Positions 33,830 to 42,078 of a stretch of DNA of 57,367 nucleotides are shown piece after piece. The position numbers and the translations under genes were made by a program. Under the pieces are notes generated by a model that did not search any database, was not told the DNA's origin, and worked only from the letters and a program-made list of their open reading frames with translations. The DNA comes from Bacteroidota bacterium (lineage in GTDB: Bacteria > Bacteroidota > Bacteroidia > Chitinophagales > Saprospiraceae). The stretch lies in assembly GCA_018222965.1 (NCBI GenBank), contig JAAEZH010000034.1, positions 1 to 57,367 on the forward strand, in the 5' to 3' direction. Position 1 is the first letter of the stretch. Each line of letters opens with the position of its first letter.

Positions 33830-35059
33830 ATGAGCAAAAAACGTTTCCTCGCAAGCCTGATGATCTGCCTCTCCCTGCTGGGACAGGCACAAACGCCCTA
33901 TGGCCGACAAACGGAACGTTTCTCACAGGTGGATATCCCCTTCCAGTTTGTAAATGGATTCATCGTTGTGGAGGTCACCTTCAACTACCTGTTTCCCCTT
34001 CGTTTCATCCTCGATACCGGCGCCGAACACACCATACTCACCAAACGAGAATATGCCGACCTGATGAATATCCCCTTCGAACGGGAGTTTCGGATTATTG
34101 GCTCGGACATGACCCAAAATCTCCGGGCCTACCTGATTCGGGATGTGCACCTGCAAACCGGCCAGCTGGTACTTCCCCGGCAAAGCATGGTGGTGATGGA
34201 AGATGATTACTTCCGATTTGAAGAATTTATCGGAATGCCGGTCCACGGCATTATCGGCGCCAATATTTTTCGGCATTTTGTAGTCAAGATCGACTACCAA
34301 CGAGAACGCATCACCCTGATCAGACCGGTCGACTTTGAGCCGCCCGATGACTATCAAAAAATCGCTATAGAAGTTTATAAAAACAAGCCCTATCTGTGGG
34401 CCGACCTCGACCTCCCCGGCCAACAGGATTCCCTCCGTGTGAAGCTCTTGCTGGATACCGGTGCCAGCCTCACTATGTTGCTGCACAACGGAACCAAAGA
34501 AGAAATCAAAACACCTCCCGGAGTAATTCCCGGCAATATAGGGAAAGGACTGGGTGGTTTTCTGGAAGGCTATGTCGGCCGCTCAAAATCTACCACCATT
34601 GGCCCTTTTACCCTTTCTGGCATGGTTACCAATTATCAGGAATTAAATCCCGAAATGGACACCACTTATTTGCATGGGCGAAACGGCATTCTGGGCAACC
34701 TGGTGCTCGATCGATTCACCATCATCATCGATTATTTCCGGGAAGAACTGTATCTCAAACCCAATCGACACTTTGACGATCGCTTTGAATATGACCGGAG
34801 TGGCATCGTTGCCTTTGCGTCGGGCAAACAGCTGAAAACCATTACCGTTTCCAGTGTATTGAAAGACTCCCCGGCAGGAGAAGCCGGCATAGAACCCGGC
34901 GATGAGATTCTGTCTGTAAATTTCTGGAGGGCCGGTTTTCTTGGATTATCCGGAGTTAACCGAAGGTTTAAGAAAAAGGCAGGCAAAGAAGTCCGTTTGA
35001 AAATAAGGCGGGGGGAAGAGAAAATGGTGATTCGGATTGAATTGCGGGAGTTGATATGA
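33830..35059 (+). CDS. Two-lobed aspartyl protease with PDZ domain
   Basis: A 409-residue secreted protein with a signal peptide (MSKKRFLASLMICLSLLGQA). Two retropepsin-like lobes follow, each with a catalytic-type motif: D62 in 'FILDTGAEHT' and D209 in 'LLLDTGASLT'. Each lobe also has a hydrophobic-Gly segment of the kind that completes the aspartyl-protease fold ('HGIIGANIF', 'NGILGNLVLDRF'). The C-terminal PDZ domain (about 320-405) carries 'SPAGEAGIEPGDEILSVN'. Because both aspartates are on one chain, an intramolecular active site like that of pepsin is likely. The frame is open from a TTG four codons upstream, but the Met at this start suits a signal peptide. Substrates are unknown. Similar periplasmic proteins are common in Bacteroidota. 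Confidence 0.9.
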   Translation: MSKKRFLASLMICLSLLGQAQTPYGRQTERFSQVDIPFQFVNGFIVVEVTFNYLFPLRFILDTGAEHTILTKREYADLMNIPFEREFRIIGSDMTQNLRAYLIRDVHLQTGQLVLPRQSMVVMEDDYFRFEEFIGMPVHGIIGANIFRHFVVKIDYQRERITLIRPVDFEPPDDYQKIAIEVYKNKPYLWADLDLPGQQDSLRVKLLLDTGASLTMLLHNGTKEEIKTPPGVIPGNIGKGLGGFLEGYVGRSKSTTIGPFTLSGMVTNYQELNPEMDTTYLHGRNGILGNLVLDRFTIIIDYFREELYLKPNRHFDDRFEYDRSGIVAFASGKQLKTITVSSVLKDSPAGEAGIEPGDEILSVNFWRAGFLGLSGVNRRFKKKAGKEVRLKIRRGEEKMVIRIELRELI

Positions 35060-35336
35060 ATTGCGTTTTATGCGTTTAAAGCGTTTAATACGGGTGTGGG
35101 GACTTTAGTGTTTTGGTCCGTTTAGGTGGGTCTACCCTTAAATGGTATTGCTTGAATGTGTACTGCCTGTCTGATGCAGATGCTCCAATAAATTGGAGTC
35201 ATACAGATTTCTCAGAACATCCCAAATCCTCTACCTGGTTGAGTCATCTCAGCGATTCAGCCATCTTTTTATTATCCCATGCAGAGATTCAGATAGTTAG
35301 CTACGAAGAATCCTTTGTGATTTAAGGAAATACGCT
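35060..35336. other. Spacer upstream of rplU
   Basis: No gene is supported. A short frame (35113-35325) has no start context or protein-like features. The right end holds the rplU promoter. Confidence 0.45.
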
Positions 35337-35344
35337 TATCTTTG
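35315..35344 (+). promoter_or_regulatory. Promoter of the rplU-rpmA operon
   Basis: TTG at 35315-35317 and TATCTTTG at 35337-35344 are separated by 19 bases, an exact match to the Bacteroidota vegetative promoter pattern. The -7 box ends 36 bases before the rplU start. Confidence 0.8.
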
Positions 35345-35380
35345 CGGTCTTAAATTTTTTTCATAAAAACAACCTTAGGT

Positions 35381-35689
35381 ATGTTCGCAATCGTAGACAT
35401 AGCCGGTCAGCAGTTTAAAGTTGAGGAAGGGCAAGAGCTCTTCGTCCACCGGTTAGAAGCCCAGGAAGGTGACAGTCTCTCCTTCGACCAGGTAATGCTG
35501 GTTTCTAAAGGAGAAGACGTCAAAGTGGGCACGCCGATTATCAAGGCCAAGGTGAATGCCACAGTAGTGGAGCACCTTAAAGGCGACAAAGTCATCATCT
35601 TCAAAAAGAAACGTCGTAAAGGCTATCGAGTCAAAAACGGCCACCGTCAAAGCTTCACCAAAATTAAGATTGACGGTATTTCACTTTAA
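35381..35689 (+). CDS. rplU: 50S ribosomal protein L21
   Basis: A 102-residue large-subunit ribosomal protein. It starts 'MFAIVDIAGQQFKVEEGQ', contains 'VGTPIIKAKVNATVVEHLKGDKVIIFKKKRRKGYRVKNGHRQ', and ends at a normal L21 length. In many Bacteroidota L21 carries a helix-hairpin-helix extension of about 100 residues at its C-terminus, as I recall; here it does not, and the extension is on the neighbouring L27 instead. The gene has its own promoter and ends 26 bases before rpmA. Confidence 0.97.
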   Translation: MFAIVDIAGQQFKVEEGQELFVHRLEAQEGDSLSFDQVMLVSKGEDVKVGTPIIKAKVNATVVEHLKGDKVIIFKKKRRKGYRVKNGHRQSFTKIKIDGISL

Positions 35690-35715
35690 TTCGATAACTA
35701 AAAAAAGAATTTACC

Positions 35716-36429
35716 ATGGCACATAAGAAAGGTGTAGGTAGTACGGATAATGGCCGCGACAGTAATAGTAAACGCCTTGGTGTTAAACTTTTCGGTGGTC
35801 AATCAGCTGTAGCTGGAAATATTATCGTTCGTCAGCGCGGAACCAAGTTCCACCCTGGTGATAACGTATATATGGGTAAAGACTTTACCCTTCACGCCGC
35901 TGTCAACGGCACCATTGTTTTCAACAAACGTCGCAATGATCGCACTTACGTAAGCGTTCAGCCTAATGGCGAACTTGTTGAGACACCGGCTAAACCGGCT
36001 CCAAAGAAAAAAGCTGCTCCTAAGAAGGCAGCTCCTGTTGCTGCAGCTCCGGCTCCGGCAAAAGAAGAAAAAGCTCCGGCAAAAGAGGAGAAAGCTCCTA
36101 AAGCTGAAGCCAAAAAAAGTACTTCCAAGTCTGGGAAGTCCGCTAAAATTGAGTTACCTTCCGGTAAGAAAATCAAGCTTGATGACCTCAAAGTAATTGA
36201 GGGTATCGGTCCTAAAATTGCAGGCCTCCTGAATGATGCAGGCATCAATACCTGGGCTGATCTTGCAGACGCTGATCTGGAAGTAATTCAAAAAGTGCTG
36301 GATGATGCCGGTCCACGTTACCGCATGCACGATCCAGCCACCTGGTCTAATCAGGCTGCTCTTGCTCGCGATGAGAAATGGGCAGAATTGGAAAAATATC
36401 AAGACGAGCTTGATGGTGGTCGCGAATAA
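35716..36429 (+). CDS. rpmA: 50S ribosomal protein L27 with C-terminal HhH extension
   Basis: A 237-residue protein, against a usual 85-90 for L27. Residues 1-85 are a normal L27 ('[16 protein letters not shown]', '[30 protein letters not shown]'). No N-terminal propeptide is present. A low-complexity Ala/Lys/Pro/Glu linker (about 88-140) follows. Residues about 150-237 form a helix-hairpin-helix-type domain ('[29 protein letters not shown]', '[30 protein letters not shown]'). Similar domains occur fused to L21 in other Bacteroidota. The frame is open across the whole length with no hint of a frameshift. The extension probably contacts RNA or DNA; its role in the ribosome is unknown. Confidence 0.95.
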   Translation: MAHKKGVGSTDNGRDSNSKRLGVKLFGGQSAVAGNIIVRQRGTKFHPGDNVYMGKDFTLHAAVNGTIVFNKRRNDRTYVSVQPNGELVETPAKPAPKKKAAPKKAAPVAAAPAPAKEEKAPAKEEKAPKAEAKKSTSKSGKSAKIELPSGKKIKLDDLKVIEGIGPKIAGLLNDAGINTWADLADADLEVIQKVLDDAGPRYRMHDPATWSNQAALARDEKWAELEKYQDELDGGRE

Positions 36430-36474
36430 GCACCGCCACACATAAGAGTTTTAGTTTTCATAGCTTTATATTAC

Positions 36475-36507
36475 AGCCTTGAGCCTCCCGGCTCAAGGCT
36501 TTTTTTA
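36475..36507 (+). terminator. Terminator of the rplU-rpmA operon
   Basis: A perfect 11-bp stem (AGCCTTGAGCC against GGCTCAAGGCT), loop TCCC, followed by seven T residues. It lies 46 bases after the rpmA stop and just before the convergent gene's end. Confidence 0.92.
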
Positions 36508-36517
36508 TATCGCAATT

Positions 36518-37276
36518 CTAAATCCGTTCCAGATCCGAAGCAGGTAACCATCCCTCTTCCCCATTTCGCAATCGTACTTTGTACCAGGCTCCATCAAAAT
36601 CTAAAATCTCTACCAATAAGCCTTCATACACTTCTTTAATGCCTTCACTATCTTCTGATGGTCCTGACTTCAGGCTGTGCTGGTCGGCCATAAAGACTGC
36701 CTGGCTATCGTTAGCCTGCCAGGACGCTCTGCCATTCGCGAAAGCGTAAAAAATCAAAGCCAGCATAAGCGCAGATACACCCGTCCAGAAAGCCCGTTTT
36801 CTCCATACAGGCATTCGACCGAGCATCCAGATCGCCAATCCGGCAATTCCCAGGTATAAAAAAATTAAACTCAGCGTGGTCCAGGCCTCTCGACTGGCCA
36901 GCTGAAAAAAGCCCTGCCACCATCGCTTGAGAAAAAAAGGAGGCAAGGGATATATTTCGTTTCGAGTCGATTCCAGGGCCTGCTCCAGATTGTGCTTAAT
37001 AGCTGCATCCCGGGGAGCCAGCCGATGCGCTTTCTCAAAATGCAGTATAGCTTTGCCCGTTTCCCCTTTATGAAAAGCCGTCAATCCATAATTATAATGC
37101 AGATCGGCCGATTCCCAACCTTCTTCCAACAAGACCTCATAAAGGTCCATAGCAGTCGTAAACGCTTCATTTTCGTAGGCCTGCTTCGCACGGTCCATAA
37201 TCTTCACCTCCTCCACCTGGGCAAGTAGGCTGAAAGAATACAGCGTAAGAATTAATAGCAAGCAATTTCTGGTCAT
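36518..37276 (-). CDS. TPR and SH3-domain membrane protein (BatE-like)
   Basis: A 252-residue protein. The start MTRNCLLLILTLYSFSLLAQ gives a signal peptide; an upstream extension overlaps the OstA-like gene and is unlikely. TPR repeats follow at about 30-105 ('ESADLHYNYGLTAFHKGETGKAILHFEKAHRLAP'). Two hydrophobic helices lie at about 135-155 and 165-182, and a bacterial SH3 domain at 190-252 contains 'YEGLLVEILDFDGAWYKVRLRNGEEGWLPASDLE'. The plan is that of the BatE proteins in Bacteroides aerotolerance operons, but no BatA, B, C or D gene is adjacent here. It probably binds peptidoglycan or protein ligands in the periplasm. It starts 28 bases after the OstA-like stop and is likely cotranscribed. 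Confidence 0.78.
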   Translation of the reverse strand: MTRNCLLLILTLYSFSLLAQVEEVKIMDRAKQAYENEAFTTAMDLYEVLLEEGWESADLHYNYGLTAFHKGETGKAILHFEKAHRLAPRDAAIKHNLEQALESTRNEIYPLPPFFLKRWWQGFFQLASREAWTTLSLIFLYLGIAGLAIWMLGRMPVWRKRAFWTGVSALMLALIFYAFANGRASWQANDSQAVFMADQHSLKSGPSEDSEGIKEVYEGLLVEILDFDGAWYKVRLRNGEEGWLPASDLERI

Positions 37277-37304
37277 AGTATTTATCGTTTGTTCCAATAT
37301 CACC

Positions 37305-39287
37305 TCAGTATATATCCTCTCTGGAGCCAGGCCTTCGTTCGGCCTGCCAGTTGAATCCATCCATCTTCAAGCCCTCGTGATCTGCTTTTCGCATGGGAAT
37401 AAAATCGCCCTTGGGCTGTGCATAGAAGGTAATGGATTTCACCTGATTATTGCCAAAGTATAATAGCATTTCAGAACAGAGGGTTTTGTTTACCCCCAAA
37501 TAAGCATTCTCACTATCCAGGCCATAATACACCGACTCCGCATTTCCCTCTACCCGCATTCGACGCAATTCGCTCGAATCAAAATAGGCGATCATATCAC
37601 GCCCCTTGATCTGATTGTAATAAATTTCATCCGGGGAATTCAGGATAAAAGCATCCTGATTTAAAAAGATCCGATCGATCTCATCATTGGCCATTTGCAT
37701 CCGAATCGTATCGGCCGAAAATTGAGAGGTATCTGACCATACAACCGGTTCCTGAAAAAACTGAAACAGGGAATCGGTCGTGTTATAGGTCAGCGAATCA
37801 CATACAGCCTGAATATTGCTCTTATACAATCGTACATTGTTGTAAGCCAACAACAAACGGGTCGTATCAGGTCCCGTCGGCTTCGCCAGCAGGCTGTCTG
37901 AAATGGCTAAGGTCGTGTCTATAAGTTGCAAAGTAGTGTCCGTCAAAATGTCTTCCGCTGGAATGATTCCGATTGAATCCGTAGTTAAACTATCTCCTTG
38001 TGGCTCAACTTTCGTTGAATCCGGCAAGATTTCCTCTTTCATCGCCCCGATAATCTCCAGACTAACCAGGGTATCGGCCGACATAAACAGCGAATCACCT
38101 TCTACTTCAGAGATCAGAAGCGGACGGCCATTCCTGCCCCCGGTAGCTTTCAGGTAATTGGATGATTCATCGTAATTGGCCTGATTACAAATAATTGTCA
38201 ATGCTGCGGAAGTGTCTCTCCAGATAACATTTCCGGTAGCGATTCCCAGTCCGGTGGTTTTATCATAGTCTACCAGATCTGCCTCTAAAATTTGAGGAGG
38301 ATTGCTTATCACTCCCCTACCCCGGGTAGCATACAAATCATTTGCCCGGTCATATGTTATCGAATCTGCTGCGATGTTTTGCTCTTCATCAATATAACTG
38401 GCGTTCCCTTCGAGATAAGCCACATCGTTTGCCTCATCATAGCGTATCAGATCTGCTTTGGCCGTTTTCCCGTCTTCCTCAAAGACTGCATTCCCATCCA
38501 GATAAACGGTTTTAGAATCTCCTTCATAGCGAATCACATCTGCCTCAGCCAGTGTTTCTTCCGTACGGTATTGCGCGTTTCCGCGAAAGACAGCCGTAGA
38601 AGTTCCTAAAAAGTAATTGCCGCTTTCGCAAAAAATGCGGGCATCATTTTGAGTAATCAGGGTCGGTCCGAGGAAAGTGACTACCTTTTCGCGTGTTTGA
38701 TATTGCAGGGTGTCCGACTTGAGTTCAAACTCGGGATCGACAACGACTACACTATCTTTAAAAAATGCCATATCCTCTCCGACAAAGTAATACCCATGCT
38801 TACTGCGCAGCTGGGTAGTGTCATCGGTTAATAATGCGCCATCGTGATAAGTTGCTGTCTTGGTATTCAGGTCGTAATTGAGCGTTTCCGTAAACAGTTT
38901 ATTGTTTCCATTGACCAGCACGACATTGCCGTAGAGGTCGGCAATTTTATCGGCTCCATTATAGAACAGGGAATCGGCAAATACGCTGATGCTGTCTCCC
39001 TGCTGAATAATGACATTACCGGTGGCTATAACATCCATTTCATTGAGGATCGTAGCAGAATCGCAATACATATAGACACTATCCTGGCGGAGCTCAACAT
39101 TTCCGAGCATTTTTTGTATCACCTCACCATCTTCCAAAATGTATTCGAAAATATCGGAGTAATCCACCAGCACCTCACTATTAGGGATAGTATCCGTCTC
39201 TGCCGAATCCTGTGCGAGCGCACAAAAGGGCAGGCTGCCGATCAGCAACACCAAACTACACCATCGAATCCAACTATTTTTTTTCAT
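37305..39287 (-). CDS. OstA/LptA-like periplasmic protein
   Basis: A 660-residue exported protein (signal peptide to LAQDSAET) made of repeated OstA/LptA-type beta-strands: 'YVDIFEYILEDGEVIQKMLGNVELRQDSVYMYCDSA'-like opening, 'NVIIQQGDSISVFADSLFYNG', 'GNVVLVNGNNKLFTETLNYD', and later 'LYATRGRGVISNPPQILEADLVDYD'. The repeats alternate short strands with 'D/G' turns, as in the lipopolysaccharide transport beta-jelly-roll. LptA itself is about 180 residues, so this is a long, multi-repeat Bacteroidota version. A low-complexity Asp/Thr/Leu segment (about 430-480) separates the repeats from the last part. It lies 3 bases after the FAD oxidoreductase gene and probably helps move lipopolysaccharide to the outer membrane, by family inference. 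Confidence 0.85.
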   Translation of the reverse strand: MKKNSWIRWCSLVLLIGSLPFCALAQDSAETDTIPNSEVLVDYSDIFEYILEDGEVIQKMLGNVELRQDSVYMYCDSATILNEMDVIATGNVIIQQGDSISVFADSLFYNGADKIADLYGNVVLVNGNNKLFTETLNYDLNTKTATYHDGALLTDDTTQLRSKHGYYFVGEDMAFFKDSVVVVDPEFELKSDTLQYQTREKVVTFLGPTLITQNDARIFCESGNYFLGTSTAVFRGNAQYRTEETLAEADVIRYEGDSKTVYLDGNAVFEEDGKTAKADLIRYDEANDVAYLEGNASYIDEEQNIAADSITYDRANDLYATRGRGVISNPPQILEADLVDYDKTTGLGIATGNVIWRDTSAALTIICNQANYDESSNYLKATGGRNGRPLLISEVEGDSLFMSADTLVSLEIIGAMKEEILPDSTKVEPQGDSLTTDSIGIIPAEDILTDTTLQLIDTTLAISDSLLAKPTGPDTTRLLLAYNNVRLYKSNIQAVCDSLTYNTTDSLFQFFQEPVVWSDTSQFSADTIRMQMANDEIDRIFLNQDAFILNSPDEIYYNQIKGRDMIAYFDSSELRRMRVEGNAESVYYGLDSENAYLGVNKTLCSEMLLYFGNNQVKSITFYAQPKGDFIPMRKADHEGLKMDGFNWQAERRPGSREDIY

Positions 39288-39290
39288 GCT

Positions 39291-40442
39291 TTAGCTATCC
39301 AGCAATTTTTGGGCTGCTTTAGCCCCCAGTTTTGCTCCAAGAGCAACGCCCATGCCCCCGAGACGTACGGCAGCAAAAGTGCGATCGGAAAGGAAACGAA
39401 ACACAGGTTGTTTTTGCGGCCCTACGCCCATAATGCCACTCCACTGTTGCTCAGTCTCCCAGGCAACTCCCGGAAGGATCACTTCCGAAATCAACCGATG
39501 CATGGGCTGAAGAATATTATCTGTCAAGCCAAAATCAGCCGTTTGTTCCTGATCCTTTTCCAAATGCCTGCCGCCTCCAATCAATAAACGTCCGTTTAGA
39601 TTGCGAAAGTAATAATACCCCCGGTCATAATGATAACAGCCTTTAAGTTGAAGTCCGGCAACTGCTTTGGTAAGTATAATTTGGTTGCGTGCGGGAAGCA
39701 CTTTTTCGGATTCCAGTAAAAACGGCCCGGCAAAACCATTGGTAGCCAGGAGCAAACGGGAAGCCTCCAAATTTAATCCATCTTTACTCGTCAATAATAT
39801 CCGATCAGACTCCTCCTCCATACGGGCAACCTCCAGGCCGGTATAAATCAGGACTCCGGCATTCAGAGCCATCTGGTAAAGTTTTTCCAGCAATTTCCCG
39901 GGATGCAGTTGTCCTTCCAGGCGATTTTCAATGATGTGGGAAATACCCTTAAAGCCAAAAGAGGGAATAAGGTCATCGCGTAACTGATAGGTCTCCTTTT
40001 CTCCGGTAATCCCTTCCAATTCTTTATTGAATACGGGAAGTTTTTCCATACAAGCCTGAAAACCTGCTTCTTCTTCGGCTCGGAATATTTCGTAGCCCCC
40101 CAGGCCTTCGTAATCCATGTTTTCATCGCCAACCAATTTCCGAAGATGTTGTAGCCCTTGCCAACGATCTTCAACCAGTTTCCAAACAGCAGCATCTGGT
40201 TGGGATTGAAGGTCATCCAACAATTCGGTCGGACTGCCAAAGCAGGCAAAACCGGCATTTCGGGTACTGGCTCCGGTTGGGATGGGACCGCGTTCGAATA
40301 CAGCTACCCGATCTCCGGGACGTTGCCGTTTCCATTCCAGAGCGGCTCCCAGTCCGGTCAATCCGCTACCGATCACCCCAAAATCAAAAGGTCTCAACAT
40401 GGCATCCATTTCCCAGAAGCTGGAATTACGTTTAAAACTCAT
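39291..40442 (-). CDS. FAD-dependent oxidoreductase (DAO family)
   Basis: A 383-residue flavoenzyme of the D-amino-acid oxidase/glycine oxidase family. The FAD-binding Rossmann motif is 'FGVIGSGLTGLGAALEWKR' near the N-terminus, and 'RGPIPTGASTRNAGFACFGSP' is a conserved DAO-like loop. Later segments are 'LLLATNGFAG' and the C-terminal 'GPQKQPVFRFLSDRTFAAVRLGGMGVALGA' typical of the family end. The start at MSFKRNSSF is preferred; a second Met (MDAMLRPF) lies close, and a 50-residue longer frame is not protein-like and would cover the promoter of the divergent gene. The substrate is not predictable. The gene is 3 bases from the OstA-like gene on the same strand. Confidence 0.9.
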   Translation of the reverse strand: MSFKRNSSFWEMDAMLRPFDFGVIGSGLTGLGAALEWKRQRPGDRVAVFERGPIPTGASTRNAGFACFGSPTELLDDLQSQPDAAVWKLVEDRWQGLQHLRKLVGDENMDYEGLGGYEIFRAEEEAGFQACMEKLPVFNKELEGITGEKETYQLRDDLIPSFGFKGISHIIENRLEGQLHPGKLLEKLYQMALNAGVLIYTGLEVARMEEESDRILLTSKDGLNLEASRLLLATNGFAGPFLLESEKVLPARNQIILTKAVAGLQLKGCYHYDRGYYYFRNLNGRLLIGGGRHLEKDQEQTADFGLTDNILQPMHRLISEVILPGVAWETEQQWSGIMGVGPQKQPVFRFLSDRTFAAVRLGGMGVALGAKLGAKAAQKLLDS

Positions 40443-40510
40443 ATTTTGTAATTGATTTCTCAAAGGTCCAAAAGCAACTATATTTACGGCAACAAAATTG
40501 AAATCCAACC

Positions 40511-40948
40511 ATGTTACAACGAATTCAATCTGTTTTTCTTTTTCTGGCTGCATTGGCCAGCTTGCTTTTATTTGTGTTTCCTTTTGCAGCAACGCCGACA
40601 GCAGTACCCGGATCTGATCTTTTTGCAGATGCCGTTTTCAACATTCAGGACAATATAGCGATCCTGATTTTCTTTGTACTGGGCGGCCTGCTTGCTTTGC
40701 TGTCTATTTTCCAGTTTAAAAATCGTACGGGGCAGATCCGTCTCGGGATTCTGGCTTTCATTGCAAACCTGATCGGACTGGTTTTGGCTGTTATTTTCTT
40801 TATGCAGGAAAACAACCTGGGAGAAACAGCCGTCGATGATCAGATGGGGCTTTACCTGCCTATTCTGGCTTTCGTGTTTATTTTACTGGCTATTCGGTTT
40901 ATCCGAAAAGATGACAATCTGGTACGGTCTATGGATCGGTTGCGATAA
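40511..40948 (+). CDS. DUF4293 family membrane protein
   Basis: A 145-residue protein with four predicted membrane helices: about 5-27 ('VFLFLAALASLLLFVFPFAA'), 48-66, 76-96 and 109-128. Starts 'MLQRIQSVFLFLAAL', a pattern I recognise as the Bacteroidota family DUF4293. No function is known for the family. It is divergent from the FAD oxidoreductase with a 68-base gap. A near-match -7 box (TATATTTA, about 40480-40490) lies upstream. Confidence 0.85.
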   Translation: MLQRIQSVFLFLAALASLLLFVFPFAATPTAVPGSDLFADAVFNIQDNIAILIFFVLGGLLALLSIFQFKNRTGQIRLGILAFIANLIGLVLAVIFFMQENNLGETAVDDQMGLYLPILAFVFILLAIRFIRKDDNLVRSMDRLR

Positions 40949-40988
40949 ATTGGGCGTCCATTTAAATGGGGATAGATGATTATGGTGC

Positions 40989-41006
40989 GACCCGCCTACG
41001 CGGGTC
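40989..41006. repeat. Palindromic element 1 (GACCCGC...GCGGGTC)
   Basis: An 18-base near-perfect palindrome with 7-bp arms GACCCGC/GCGGGTC around CTAC. The same form recurs at 41043. Related forms with GACCTGC on one arm are at 41182, 41234, 41363 and 41415. Confidence 0.8.
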
Positions 41007-41042
41007 GGAATGAATGGCTTAATCCTTGTGCTAAAAATGGGA

Positions 41043-41060
41043 GACCCGCCTACGCGGGTC
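41043..41060. repeat. Palindromic element 2 (GACCCGC...GCGGGTC)
   Basis: Identical in sequence to element 1, 54 bases downstream, in the same orientation. Both lie before the duplicated segment. Confidence 0.8.
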
Positions 41061-41103
41061 AGGATTTAATGCCTGTATATATTCTGCTAAATTTTGGGAA
41101 ATC

Positions 41104-41258
41104 TCATTTGAGCACGCTCATATCGCATTCCCCACAGAGGTACATCCTCATTAACCGACATCCACATTTTTAGGAAATCAGGACCTGCGAAGCGGGTCCG
41201 ACATCCTTTGCACATGGGTTATCCGGAAGGAACGACCTGCGAAGCGGGTCGCACATTT
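41104..41258. repeat. 155-base direct repeat, copy 1
   Basis: Copy 1 of an almost perfect tandem duplication, 181 bases apart start to start from copy 2. It contains palindromic elements at 41182-41198 and 41234-41250 with arms GACCTGC/GCGGGTC (one G-U type mismatch). I count about five base differences from copy 2 in 155 positions. Confidence 0.9.
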
Positions 41259-41284
41259 CCCGGCCTCATCATTTCCGGTCCAGT

Positions 41285-41439
41285 TCATTTGAGCACGCTC
41301 ATATCGCATTCCCCACAGAGGTGCATGCTCATTAACCGACATCCACATTTTTAGGAAATCAGGACCTGCGGAGCGGGTCCGACATCCTTTGCACATGGGT
41401 TATCTGGAAGGAACGACCTGCGGAGCGGGTCGCACATTT
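41285..41439. repeat. 155-base direct repeat, copy 2
   Basis: Copy 2 of the duplication, same length and orientation as copy 1, with palindromic elements at 41363-41379 and 41415-41431. In both of them the central GAAG of copy 1 is changed to GGAG, which suggests some conversion or selection between elements within a copy. Confidence 0.9.
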
Positions 41440-41453
41440 TCTAAACTGCAACA

Positions 41454-41490
41454 AAAAAAGAGGCTGTCCCAAACGGGAACAGCCTCTTTT
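41454..41490 (-). terminator. Terminator of the ExbB/ExbD operon
   Basis: A long stem (AAAAGAGGCTGT against ACAGCCTCTTTT, extended by CCC/GGG with one bulge) around AAAC, with an A-run on the left that reads as T-run on the minus strand. It lies 25 bases past the last ExbD-type stop. Confidence 0.88.
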
Positions 41491-41514
41491 AATATATAAC
41501 CGGAACCAGGATCT

Positions 41515-41988
41515 TTACAGATCGCCAGCCCGTTTTTTAGCAGAGTAATTAACTTTCACCTGACCGGCTTTCCGGAGTGCGGTTTTCACATCCTGAACGA
41601 TCCCCATAGTTACTTCACCATCTACCCGCAGGGAAGAGGTGATACTTGAGCGTCGGTTTTCAGGAACACCCTGACGGAAGTTGGCGATGAAAAGTGGGAT
41701 ATCAGCTTCGGAAGCAAACTTATCAGCTAACTGAATACGCGGGCTTGTACCGTAAATATCAACATACTTAGCAGTAGGCCTTCCTATGTAAATGTAATTC
41801 ACCAAAGACTTTTCTTCCAGCTTAGTAAGTTCTGTTGCTTGCGGTGTATTTACCTGTACAAGCAGTTCTGATTCACGGAGTACCGTTACTACCATGAAGA
41901 AGAAGAGAAGCATAAAGATGATATCCGGCAGAGAGGCAGTTGAAATCGCCGGAGACGCCTTACCTCTTTTTTTTGAGAATTTGGACAT
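41515..41988 (-). CDS. ExbD/TolR family protein (second copy)
   Basis: A 157-residue single-pass membrane protein of the ExbD/TolR family. It has a basic N-terminus ('MSKFSKKRGKASP'), 'STASLPDIIFMLLFFFMVVTVL' with the conserved membrane aspartate of the proton path, and a periplasmic domain. It is the last gene of a four-gene operon and lies 90 bases from the first ExbD-type gene. ExbD-family proteins work with a MotA/TolQ/ExbB protein to energise outer-membrane processes. Two different ExbD-type genes in one operon imply a hetero-oligomer or two functions. Confidence 0.92.
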   Translation of the reverse strand: MSKFSKKRGKASPAISTASLPDIIFMLLFFFMVVTVLRESELLVQVNTPQATELTKLEEKSLVNYIYIGRPTAKYVDIYGTSPRIQLADKFASEADIPLFIANFRQGVPENRRSSITSSLRVDGEVTMGIVQDVKTALRKAGQVKVNYSAKKRAGDL

Positions 41989-42078
41989 AACTAGTCAATT
42001 TTGGTCAACGAACAAAAAGTAGTTTTTCGACGAAGAAGAGAGAAGGCCCTGACAGGGTCTGAACCTTCCAACTACCTT

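Larger units (their letters stand above)
40949..41453. other. Repeat-rich spacer
   Basis: About 500 bases lie between DUF4293 and the ExbD-type gene cluster terminator. It holds six palindromic elements and a tandem 155-base duplication, listed separately. The short open frames across it encode repeated peptides such as RPAYAG and DLRSGSD-like strings and are probably not genes. Confidence 0.6.

Noticed and set aside
40976..41173. 65-residue frame with repeated RPAYAG peptides
   Set aside because: The peptide is the translation of palindromic spacer repeats, not a gene with start context or conservation.
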